Assembly (NCBI RefSeq): GCF_002736205.1
Contig: NZ_CP024091.1
Location: 1,488,001-1,552,000 of the forward strand
Length of the DNA stretch: 64,000 nt
Source: Pedobacter ginsengisoli
GTDB lineage: Bacteria > Bacteroidota > Bacteroidia > Sphingobacteriales > Sphingobacteriaceae
Direction: 5' to 3'
Part shown: positions 18,848 to 26,193 of the stretch, piece after piece
How the letters are laid out: each line of letters begins with the position of its first letter
How positions within the stretch are numbered: the stretch's first letter is position 1
Notes under the pieces: model-generated
The model's database searches: none
What the model saw: only the letters and a program-made list of their open reading frames with translations
What the model was told of the DNA's origin: nothing
Program-made: the position numbers and the translations under genes

Positions 18848-20005
18848 ATGTTTGGATCTAACACGCTTGAAATTGCCATTGGCATTATCCTTCTGTTTTT
18901 CCTGGTTAGTACATTGTGTACCGCAATACGAGAAGGCATTGAGGCAAAACTAAAAACCAGGGCTGCTTATCTGGAGCAGGGTATCAGAGAATTGTTAAAT
19001 GATTTTACCGGGACGGGAATGGCTAAGAGCCTCTATGATCATCCACTGATTTCGGGACTATTTAATGGTGCCTATAAGACATTGGCGAAAGGGGACGAAA
19101 CAACACTGAAACGGCCTGATTTGCTAGCTGGTGGAAAGGACCTGCCTTCTTACATTCCTTCTAAAAACTTTGCAAGAGCTCTTATGGATATCGCGACCAG
19201 AGGGAAGGATATGGGAGCCGTAAATTTAAATGAACCATCGAATACAATAACAATAGATAATATCCGCAATAATATTTCTAATCTGGGTAATCCTCAAATA
19301 GAACGCGCTATACTAAATGCACTGGATCTTGCCCAGGGAGATCTTCTAGCAGCTGAAACAAATATCGAGAACTGGTTTAACAGTTCTATGGACAGGATTT
19401 CGGGCTGGTATAAAAGATCTACTCAGTGGATAGTTTTTTGGATTGCGCTTTCTGTTGCAGTTGTTATGAATATCAACGTGTTTACTGTTGTTGATTATTT
19501 ATCTAAGAACGATACTTCACGGAAAATGCTGGTACAGCGTGCGGGCGTGCTTACTAAAGATTCGACAATGCTTAAGATGGATTACATAGAGGCAGACAAA
19601 GCGCTTAAAGATCTTAAGCTGCCAATAGGTTGGTCAAATGATGACTCGTACAGGATCAATCATACTGAAAGAAGTGGTATTTGGAACAATTTTTTGGGGC
19701 CGGTGCTGGGATGGCTTATTACTGCTCTGGCAGCTACCATGGGGGCTCCTTACTGGTTCGATTTGCTAAATAAGTTTATGGTAATCCGATCAACAGTAAA
19801 ACCTAATGAAAAGAGTGGGGAAGAGCCATCTCAGGATTTGAAAGGAAAGAAAAGCGATATTGTTTTTGTTACGCCACCACCAAATTCACCGACTAATTCA
19901 GTAATGGATAATGCTGAAAATGAACTTGACTGCTGTAGTGAGCCCTTTAATGAAGATACACCTGACCAGGAATTACCTGTTGCGAAAGGAGGTGTTGCGT
20001 TATGA
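18848..20005 (+). CDS. Three-helix membrane protein of the multi-hydrolase module
   Basis: A 385-residue protein with an N-terminal helix (residues 8-25, IAIGIILLFFLVSTLCTAI), a long soluble region rich in helices (27-190), a second helix at about 193-217 (WIVFWIALSVAVVMNINVF), a short loop domain and a third helix at about 283-303 (LGWLITALAATMG). The C-terminal tail is hydrophilic and acidic. The opening 'helix, then AIREGIEAKLKTRAAYLEQGI' resembles a widespread uncharacterised membrane family. Its stop overlaps the amidase start as ATGA, so the two are probably made together. With the amidase lacking a signal peptide, a pore or holin-like export role is possible but unproven. Confidence 0.65.
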   Translation: MFGSNTLEIAIGIILLFFLVSTLCTAIREGIEAKLKTRAAYLEQGIRELLNDFTGTGMAKSLYDHPLISGLFNGAYKTLAKGDETTLKRPDLLAGGKDLPSYIPSKNFARALMDIATRGKDMGAVNLNEPSNTITIDNIRNNISNLGNPQIERAILNALDLAQGDLLAAETNIENWFNSSMDRISGWYKRSTQWIVFWIALSVAVVMNINVFTVVDYLSKNDTSRKMLVQRAGVLTKDSTMLKMDYIEADKALKDLKLPIGWSNDDSYRINHTERSGIWNNFLGPVLGWLITALAATMGAPYWFDLLNKFMVIRSTVKPNEKSGEEPSQDLKGKKSDIVFVTPPPNSPTNSVMDNAENELDCCSEPFNEDTPDQELPVAKGGVAL

Positions 20006-20796
20006 GCTTTTCATTAACATGGTTACCTACAGTACTTTTAGACGCTGGTTTGAAAGTTGCAGAATGCCCTGGATGGGCAAATTTAGGCAGGTCGGAAATG
20101 GGAACTGTTGAAGGTGTACTTTGCCACCATACTGCCACAACTATTAGAAGCGGAAATATGCCCTCGCTGAACACCATTATTCATGGAAGATCTGGAAGGG
20201 ATGCATTACCTGGCCCTCTAGCTCAGCTGGGCCTTGGCAGGGATGGTACTTATTATATCATTGCAGCTGGAAAGTGTAACCATGCCGGAGCTGGGATATG
20301 GAAAGGCATTACAGCCGGAAACACTCATTTTATTGGTATTGAAGCAGAAAATATTGGAGATGGAAGTGAACCATGGCCAGAGATCCAGTTGGATGCTTAT
20401 GCCAGGGGTGTTGCGGCAATATTAAAACATATTAACAGGGGTGTAGAATTTTGCGCCGGACATAAGGAATACCGTTTACCACCAGGCACCAAGAATGATC
20501 CTAATTTTGATATGAATGATTTTAGGAGGAGGGTTCAGGATATAATGGACGGGAGGTCGGCTCCCGTTGTCATTCCAAAAGAAGAGCCTGCAGGATTAAT
20601 TAGACAGACTTTGCGACGAGGCAAAGCAAATGATGCTGAGCTGGTAAAGATAGTTCAGGGAAAGTTGGGCTTAACTGTGGATGGCTTTTTTGGCCCTATT
20701 ACAGAAGCAGCTGTCAGGGAATTCCAGCGTGGCAAAGGCCTGGTTGCAGATGGTATAATAGGACCGAAAAGCTGGGCAGTACTGGATACGTTATAA
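20002..20796 (+). CDS. N-acetylmuramoyl-L-alanine amidase with peptidoglycan-binding domain
   Basis: A 264-residue protein. Residues about 30-180 are an amidase_2 (T7 lysozyme/AmpD-type) zinc enzyme: first His pair in VLCHHTAT (42/43), a conserved Glu in FIGIEAEN (115), second ligand His154 in AGHKEYRLPPGTKNDPNFD and the Asp166 ligand in KNDPNFD. It cleaves the bond between muramic acid and the stem peptide. Residues about 200-264 form a PG_binding_1 domain (VKIVQGKLGLTVDGFFGPIT, FQRGKGLVADGIIG). There is no signal peptide or lipobox, as in phage endolysins or recycling AmpD, but no phage gene is near. It is coupled to the preceding membrane-protein gene by a 4-base overlap and is the last gene of the module. 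Confidence 0.9.
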   Translation: MSFSLTWLPTVLLDAGLKVAECPGWANLGRSEMGTVEGVLCHHTATTIRSGNMPSLNTIIHGRSGRDALPGPLAQLGLGRDGTYYIIAAGKCNHAGAGIWKGITAGNTHFIGIEAENIGDGSEPWPEIQLDAYARGVAAILKHINRGVEFCAGHKEYRLPPGTKNDPNFDMNDFRRRVQDIMDGRSAPVVIPKEEPAGLIRQTLRRGKANDAELVKIVQGKLGLTVDGFFGPITEAAVREFQRGKGLVADGIIGPKSWAVLDTL

Positions 20797-20811
20797 CTTG
20801 TCGGTGAAATA

Positions 20812-20826
20812 GGATTTTCTACCATA
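20812..20826 (+). promoter_or_regulatory. Shared 15-base word upstream of GH95
   Basis: GGATTTTCTACCATA occurs here, 81 bases before the GH95 start, and again in the same orientation at 30259-30273 between the hybrid regulator and susC. T-rich sequence follows both copies at a similar distance. It is a candidate operator for the fucoside regulator. Confidence 0.4.
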
Positions 20827-20907
20827 TTGCTGTGATTTTTGATACTAATTTTTTAGATAGGTCTCGTACATTTGGAGCTAACCAAAACTTTTACGGAGGA
20901 TCTAAAC

Positions 20908-23385
20908 TTGAGAATTTATTTAAGAACCGCATTACTTATTTTTTTACTATTACCTGTTTTAGCTAAAAGTCAATCGTCTGTTAATAATCAATTGTTAATG
21001 TGGTATGATAAACCTGCCGGTATATGGGAGGAAGCATTGCCTTTAGGAAATGGAAATACAGGTGCAATGGTGTTTGGTGGAATCGAGAAAGAAAGGTACC
21101 AGCTAAACGATAATACTTTATGGTCTGGCTATCCTAAGGATGGGAATAATCCGCAGGCAGCTTCATTATTACCAGAGCTCAGACAGTTCATTTTTAAAGG
21201 CGATTACGCCGGTGCTGAACAAACATGGCGCAAGATGCAAGGTCCTTATTCTGCACGTTACTTACCACTTGGTGATTTATGGTTAGATTTTGGTCATAAA
21301 GAAAAGGATGTAACGGCATATTCCCGAAATTTAGATTTAAAAACAGCAGTGGCTTCGGTTAAATATACGTTTGACAATGTGGTGTATAGCCGTTCTACCT
21401 TTATTAACCATCCATCAAAAATAATGGTGGTTGTTATTAAAGCGAGCAAGAAGGGAATGCTGAATTTAAAAGCTGCTTTAAGTAGTAAACTTAAATACAA
21501 GACCCATGCAGATGGTGAGAAACTGGTATTAAAAGGGCGTGCCCCGAAGTATGTTGCAGCAAGAAACTATTTTCCTGAGCAAGTGGTATATGATGAAAAT
21601 GAAGGGTTAAGTTTTGAAGTTCAGGTAAAGCTTGCGGTAAAGGGTAGTAAAGCTAAAATTCTGAGCACTGATAGCTTATTGGAAGTAAGCGAGGCTGATG
21701 AAGTAAAGTTATATCTTACTGAGGCTACCAGTTTTAATGGTTTCGATAAATCACCTGCTAAGCAGGTGAGGAATCCTTCAGAGAAGAACAATGCAAATTT
21801 AGCTAAGGCAATCAAAAAAGGAGCGGATTTTTTGAAAGACGAGCATATAAAGGATTATACCTCATTGTTTAACAGGGTTTCTTTTGAATTGAAAGGTTCA
21901 AAAGATTACACTACACTACCTGTTAATGAGCGCTTAAAGCAATTTACAACTAATCCTTCTGATTTGGGGTTGCAGGCCCTTTATTATCAATTTGGGCGTT
22001 ATTTGCTAATTGCAAGTTCCAGGCCAGGTGGTAGGCCTACGAATTTGCAAGGATTATGGAATGACCACGTACAACCACCTTGGGGGAGCAATTATACCAT
22101 TAATATTAACACTGAAATGAACTATTGGCTGGCAGAAAACAGTAATCTATCTGAATGCCATATCCCGCTGTTTGATTTTATAGGGGAGTTGGCTGTAAAT
22201 GGGGCCAAAACAGCTAAAATAAATTATGGTATTCAGGAGGGCTGGGTTGCCCATCACAATTCTGACCTGTGGGCAAAGACTTCACCGGTTGGAGACTATG
22301 ATCAGGATAAAACGTATTACCCTGGTGCTTTTTGCTGGCAAATGGGTGGGGCATGGCTTAGCACTCACTTGTGGGAGCATTTTCTTTATACCAGAGATCA
22401 GAACTTTTTAAAAGATAAAGCTTATCCTTTGATGAAGGGAGCCGCTCAATTCATGTTGCAGTGGTTGGTTAAAGATCCTGAAACTGGGTTCCTAGTAACT
22501 GCTCCATCTACTTCGCCAGAGAATGTATTTAAAGATGGAGGTAAAACTTACAATATAAGCAAGGCCTCAACAATGGATATTTCTATAGTTCGTCAGCTAT
22601 TTCAGGATGTAATTGGTGCCTCTGAGGCTTTGAATGAGGATATGGCTTTTCGAAACGAGCTGAAGCAGGCACTTGCCTCTTTATATCCTTACCATATAGG
22701 GAAGTACGGACAGATACAGGAATGGTTTAATGATGTTGATGACCCTAAAGACATGCACAGGCATATTTCCCATCTGTATGGTTTATTTCCTGGGAATCAG
22801 ATAAGTCCTGAACGTACTAAGGATCTTGCTGAGGCAGCTAAAGTTACTTTAAAACATAGGGGTGATGTAAGTACAGGATGGAGTATGGCCTGGAAGATGA
22901 ATTGGTGGGCAAGACTGAGAGATGGAGAACATGCTTATAAAATTTTAGCAAAAGCCTTTAATTATATCAATCCAAACGATAAGACCTTTAAAAGTGCAGG
23001 AGGCGGAGGTACTTATCCGAATCTTTTTGATGCGCATCCACCCTTTCAGATTGATGGAAATTTTGGAGCAACAGCCGGAATTACAGAAATGTTAATGCAA
23101 AGCCATGAAGGAAAAATATCGTTGCTGCCGGCTTTACCTTCTGAATGGCGGGATGGTACAATAAAAGGAATAAAAGCAAGGGGGAACTTTGAATTGGAGA
23201 TGGTTTGGGAAAAAGGTAAGCTAAAACAGGCAAAGATTAAGTCTGTTAAAGGAGGTATTTGTAAAGTTGAGGCACCTGAATTGCTAAAGGTAAAGGAACT
23301 TTCTAACTCTAATCAAGTAGCAGAAGGAAAAGTGTTATCCTTTAATACTCAAAAGGGAAAGGTGTATACATTGATTTTGAATTAA
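20908..23385 (+). CDS. Glycoside hydrolase family 95 alpha-L-fucosidase
   Basis: An exported enzyme of about 825 residues. The preferred start is TTG at 20908, seven bases after a clear GGAGGA (20895-20900), which gives a compact signal peptide (RIYLRTALLIFLLLPVLAKS). The frame opens at another TTG, 20872, and no ATG is available. The N-terminus LLMWYDKPAGIWEEALPLGNG is diagnostic for GH95. Catalytic positions by family alignment are Asn399 and Asn401 (ININTEMNYW), general acid Glu538 (STSPENVF) and Asp716 (IDGNFGATAG). GH95 enzymes invert alpha-1,2-L-fucosyl linkages, though some members act on L-galactosides. It lies 7 kb from the GH29/SusCD operon and shares a putative operator with it. 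A strong hairpin follows. Confidence 0.93.
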   Translation: MRIYLRTALLIFLLLPVLAKSQSSVNNQLLMWYDKPAGIWEEALPLGNGNTGAMVFGGIEKERYQLNDNTLWSGYPKDGNNPQAASLLPELRQFIFKGDYAGAEQTWRKMQGPYSARYLPLGDLWLDFGHKEKDVTAYSRNLDLKTAVASVKYTFDNVVYSRSTFINHPSKIMVVVIKASKKGMLNLKAALSSKLKYKTHADGEKLVLKGRAPKYVAARNYFPEQVVYDENEGLSFEVQVKLAVKGSKAKILSTDSLLEVSEADEVKLYLTEATSFNGFDKSPAKQVRNPSEKNNANLAKAIKKGADFLKDEHIKDYTSLFNRVSFELKGSKDYTTLPVNERLKQFTTNPSDLGLQALYYQFGRYLLIASSRPGGRPTNLQGLWNDHVQPPWGSNYTININTEMNYWLAENSNLSECHIPLFDFIGELAVNGAKTAKINYGIQEGWVAHHNSDLWAKTSPVGDYDQDKTYYPGAFCWQMGGAWLSTHLWEHFLYTRDQNFLKDKAYPLMKGAAQFMLQWLVKDPETGFLVTAPSTSPENVFKDGGKTYNISKASTMDISIVRQLFQDVIGASEALNEDMAFRNELKQALASLYPYHIGKYGQIQEWFNDVDDPKDMHRHISHLYGLFPGNQISPERTKDLAEAAKVTLKHRGDVSTGWSMAWKMNWWARLRDGEHAYKILAKAFNYINPNDKTFKSAGGGGTYPNLFDAHPPFQIDGNFGATAGITEMLMQSHEGKISLLPALPSEWRDGTIKGIKARGNFELEMVWEKGKLKQAKIKSVKGGICKVEAPELLKVKELSNSNQVAEGKVLSFNTQKGKVYTLILN

Positions 23386-23388
23386 AGC

Positions 23389-23430
23389 AAAAGACCGGAT
23401 GATTATATATTTTGAATCATCCGGTCTTTT
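23389..23430. terminator. Bidirectional hairpin terminator
   Basis: A perfect 16-base inverted repeat: AAAAGACCGGATGATT (23389-23404), a 10-base loop, then its complement ending in TCTTTT (23415-23430). The GC-rich centre flanked by A and T runs can terminate both the GH95 gene and the opposing GG-leader gene. Confidence 0.85.
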
Positions 23431-23444
23431 AAATCTAACTCCCC

Positions 23445-23651
23445 CTATAGAGTGCGAATAAAACTGAAAACAGTGGCTAGTTGTTTAGTTAAGAATTGAG
23501 TTGTATCACCTAGAACAGCGTTTGCAGTTGCGGTAACATTTCCTAATAAAGCACTTAAAGAGCTCCATACTATACCACCACCATCAGTTTTAGTCATTTC
23601 AACCGAGTTCATTTCCTGAACACCTAAATTGTTTAGTTCTAACTTTTTCAT
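23445..23651 (-). CDS. Orphan GG-leader (bacteriocin/RiPP-like) precursor peptide
   Basis: A 68-residue peptide beginning MKKLELNNLGVQEMNSVEM, a leader of the type cleaved after a double glycine by C39 peptidase-containing ABC exporters; DGGG at residues 23-26 gives the cleavage site. The mature part of about 42 residues (starting IVWSSLSALLGNV) is hydrophobic, amphipathic and has no cysteine. Bacteroidota use this leader both for bacteriocin-like peptides and for poorly understood secreted peptides. No C39 transporter, modification enzyme or immunity-like gene is near, so export must use machinery coded elsewhere. The coding assignment rests on the leader match and the well-placed terminator. 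Confidence 0.72.
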   Translation of the reverse strand: MKKLELNNLGVQEMNSVEMTKTDGGGIVWSSLSALLGNVTATANAVLGDTTQFLTKQLATVFSFIRTL

Positions 23652-23794
23652 AATTGTTTACAATAAGATAATTTCCTTACTCGTTAAAGGCCTTTCAGGG
23701 TATGCCTGATGCTTTTAAAAAGCATTAGAACTAATTTAAATATTATTTAAGTTGATGTGTTTATTCACTTTGTTCAGTATTGAAAGCCCTGGAA

Positions 23795-24244
23795 CTAAAT
23801 ATCTAACAATCGCCTGTGATAGTTAATTTGACCAAGGTGGTAGGCCAGATGTGAGCTCAGGTAAATGAGCATATATTTTACCGATTTATCATTCTCTAAA
23901 ACTTTTACTTCAGGATAATTATGTTCCAGGTCATCTTCTGTTAGCTGATCAAGTGAATCAGCTACTATTTTGATGGTATCTTCAATTTGTCTGATCAGCT
24001 CGCCTCTTGGAACATCTTTTAGTGAAAATTCGAGTTCTCTATTTCTAATATACCCGGTTTTACCCAATTCTGCTCCAATAAACGTATTCAGATTTCCTGC
24101 CAAGTGTAAGCACAGGTTACCAGCGGAATTACTTATTGAATTTTCAGTTTTCCAAATATTTTTCTCGTTTTGATACTGTTCAATTTCAAGTTTTACCTTA
24201 TTCAAATCTCTTACAAAGAGTGATTTTAATGATTCCTTTAACAT
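23795..24244 (-). CDS. DinB-like (DUF1572-type) four-helix protein
   Basis: A 149-residue all-helical protein. The pattern fits the DinB/YfiT superfamily: a His in the helix GNLCLHLAGNLNTFIG, and two late His in YLSSHLAYHLGQINYHRRLL, together a likely metal-binding triad. Members include bacillithiol- or mycothiol-dependent transferases and many unassigned proteins. It is followed on the same strand by an alpha/beta hydrolase gene lying 18 bases upstream of its start, so the two are likely co-transcribed, the hydrolase first. Confidence 0.8.
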   Translation of the reverse strand: MLKESLKSLFVRDLNKVKLEIEQYQNEKNIWKTENSISNSAGNLCLHLAGNLNTFIGAELGKTGYIRNRELEFSLKDVPRGELIRQIEDTIKIVADSLDQLTEDDLEHNYPEVKVLENDKSVKYMLIYLSSHLAYHLGQINYHRRLLDI

Positions 24245-24262
24245 ATTAGGCCGTTTAATTAT

Positions 24263-24919
24263 TTATAAGTCTGTTATTTGTTTCAGTATTAATTTAGAGA
24301 TTACATCTGCATTGGCATATACCATAAAGTGGCCACCACCTTCAATTTGTATATCTGGTTTATTGTATCTGATTGGCAATATATGGTCTGCCGTACCATG
24401 CAAATGAGTTAAATTAATTGGTTTTTCTTTATTTCGCCAGTTTAATATGCAGCTAAGTGCCCATTTCATAAAGTAGGGGTCACTATCTATAACGAGTTGT
24501 TTTAATAATTTCATCTCTTCGGGTGTTTTAGCACCCAAAAACTTCAACCCTAAGTTGTTTCCACTCTTTAAAAGACTAATGGGGATTGCTTTTTGCAAGC
24601 CTAAACTGCCTGCCATTTTATAATACCAGGGTAGATTTGTAAAAACCGGCAGACTGGAAATAATGAAAGTATGTAATGGTTTTAGTTTTTTAGAAATCTC
24701 AGTAGCCAACATACCGCCAAAGGATAAGCCAATTAAGTAGAATGGAGATGAGGTGTCTATTTTAGATGCTAATCTGATAGCATAGTCTTCTAAAGACTCA
24801 TTTTTTAATGCTGGAATCCAGTCTAAATAAACCAGTTCGAAATGGGACGGGAAAGCAAGTTTTCTAAATGCACGTCTGTCGGCTCCCAAGCCGCTGATGA
24901 AATATATCTTTTCTGTCAT
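24263..24919 (-). CDS. Small alpha/beta hydrolase
   Basis: A 218-residue cytoplasmic hydrolase with the oxyanion segment FISGLGADRRAF at residues 7-18, a nucleophile elbow GLSFGGML, and the C-terminal HLHGTADHILP and GGHFMVY supplying the Asp and His. It is shorter than average and lacks an extensive lid domain. The substrate is unknown. It precedes the DinB-like gene in a two-gene unit and is divergent from the MmcQ/YjbR gene with 43 bases between starts. Confidence 0.8.
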   Translation of the reverse strand: MTEKIYFISGLGADRRAFRKLAFPSHFELVYLDWIPALKNESLEDYAIRLASKIDTSSPFYLIGLSFGGMLATEISKKLKPLHTFIISSLPVFTNLPWYYKMAGSLGLQKAIPISLLKSGNNLGLKFLGAKTPEEMKLLKQLVIDSDPYFMKWALSCILNWRNKEKPINLTHLHGTADHILPIRYNKPDIQIEGGGHFMVYANADVISKLILKQITDL

Positions 24920-24962
24920 TACTAATATAAAATTAAGGTATTACTCCCTTATCTTTATACAT

Positions 24963-25307
24963 ATGAAAGCTATTAATTTTAATCCGGTTGATTTTGAACC
25001 TGTAAGGCAAATTGCGTTGCAGTTTCCTGATTCCTCTGATAGCTTATCACATTATGACACACCCTCGGTAAAGATTAAGAAGAACCTGCTTTGCAGACTA
25101 CATGAAAATGGAGAATGGATTGCGATAAGGACAGATTTTGAAAGCAGGGAGAGATTTTTGGAGGAATATCCGGAAAGCTGTTTTATTACACCTCATTACA
25201 AAGAATATCCTTATATCTGTTTATATGTTAACAGTTATAGTAAAGAGCTACTAAAGGAGGTACTGGAAACAGGTTTTAACGCTATTAATGAGAAAAAGAG
25301 AAAATAG
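24963..25307 (+). CDS. MmcQ/YjbR family protein
   Basis: A 114-residue protein starting at the ATG at 24963; upstream in-frame codons overlap the divergent hydrolase start and are excluded. The sequence fits the YjbR (DUF419/MmcQ) fold, a double-wing DNA-binding-like domain: VRQIALQFPDSSDS, TPSVKIKKNLLCRLHENGEW, then YPYICLYVNSYSKELLKEVLE. Members are stand-alone small proteins of unproven role, some annotated as DNA-binding. Nothing in the neighbours specifies a job. Confidence 0.78.
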   Translation: MKAINFNPVDFEPVRQIALQFPDSSDSLSHYDTPSVKIKKNLLCRLHENGEWIAIRTDFESRERFLEEYPESCFITPHYKEYPYICLYVNSYSKELLKEVLETGFNAINEKKRK

Positions 25308-25369
25308 CGCTATATTTACGTAACCCTAAATTTTGGGGAATAGAGTATAATAAACCTAAATTACGCCTC

Positions 25370-25453
25370 ATGAGTACCTATATTTTGTTTAAAACAGTTT
25401 TTATTGTTCTTATCTTAAGTTGTATTGCTGTTCTCTTAAGCGTCTGTATATAG
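25370..25453 (+). CDS. Possible 27-residue membrane peptide
   Basis: ATG at 25370 opens MSTYILFKTVFIVLILSCIA followed by seven more hydrophobic residues and TAG at 25451-25453. It could be a single-helix small membrane protein in the gap between MmcQ and the DUF2461 gene. No homologue is known to me, and chance cannot be excluded. Confidence 0.25.
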   Translation: MSTYILFKTVFIVLILSCIAVLLSVCI

Positions 25454-25490
25454 TCCCTTTTTTTGGTAAGGGTTTTAATTAGTTTTGTGT

Positions 25491-26189
25491 ATGGCAAAGC
25501 TTCATTCAAAACCTCAGATATACCCTTCGAGCTTAAATTTTTTAAACCAATTAAAAGAAAATAATAACAGAGAATGGTTTAATGAACACAAAGCAGAATT
25601 CCAAAAAGAGCAGGAATTTATAGAGATTTTCGCTGAGGGATTGCTACAGAAGCTAAACGTAGATGATGTAATAGAAACTCCTTCAGGACGCAAAAGCGTG
25701 TATCGTATTTATAGGGATACCCGTTTTTCTAAGGATAAGACTCCTTATAAAACACATTGGAGTGGTAGTTTTAGGCGAGCGACTAAATATCGCAGAGGAG
25801 GTTATTATTTTCATATTGAACAAGGAAATAGCTTTATTGCAGGTGGATTCTGGGGACCTTCGGTACAGGATTTAAAACAGATCAGGGAGCATATTGCCTT
25901 TGATGCTACTCCATTGAGAGATATATTACAGAGTAGGGCATTTATTTCAACATTTGGAACATTAAAAGGAGAACAGCTGAAAACTGCACCCAAAGGTTTC
26001 AATGCAGACCATGAAAACATTGACTTATTACGTTATAAGCAGTTTTTACTCATTAGAAAATTTTCTGATGATGAGATTTTAAATGATGGCTTTTTAGAAG
26101 AAGCGACCTATACTTTTAAAAATATGCGTCCGTTTTTTGACCATATGAGTGAGGTATTGACAACCGATATTAATGGAATTGAAATATGA
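25491..26189 (+). CDS. DUF2461 (TIGR02453) family protein
   Basis: A 232-residue protein from the ATG at 25491; two codons upstream open at a TTG that is less likely. It carries the family hallmarks: SSLNFLNQLKENNNREWFNEH, the RIYRDTRFSKDKTPYKTHW block, and YYFHIEQGNSFIAGGFWGP. DUF2461 proteins are conserved and cytoplasmic, with no proven activity. Convergent with the hybrid regulator, with four bases between the stops. Confidence 0.88.
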   Translation: MAKLHSKPQIYPSSLNFLNQLKENNNREWFNEHKAEFQKEQEFIEIFAEGLLQKLNVDDVIETPSGRKSVYRIYRDTRFSKDKTPYKTHWSGSFRRATKYRRGGYYFHIEQGNSFIAGGFWGPSVQDLKQIREHIAFDATPLRDILQSRAFISTFGTLKGEQLKTAPKGFNADHENIDLLRYKQFLLIRKFSDDEILNDGFLEEATYTFKNMRPFFDHMSEVLTTDINGIEI

Positions 26190-26193
26190 GATT

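Noticed and set aside
20002..20796. Prophage or tailocin reading of the amidase
   Set aside because: No capsid, tail, baseplate, terminase or integrase gene lies within the window, and the amidase is coupled to the patatin-caspase module.
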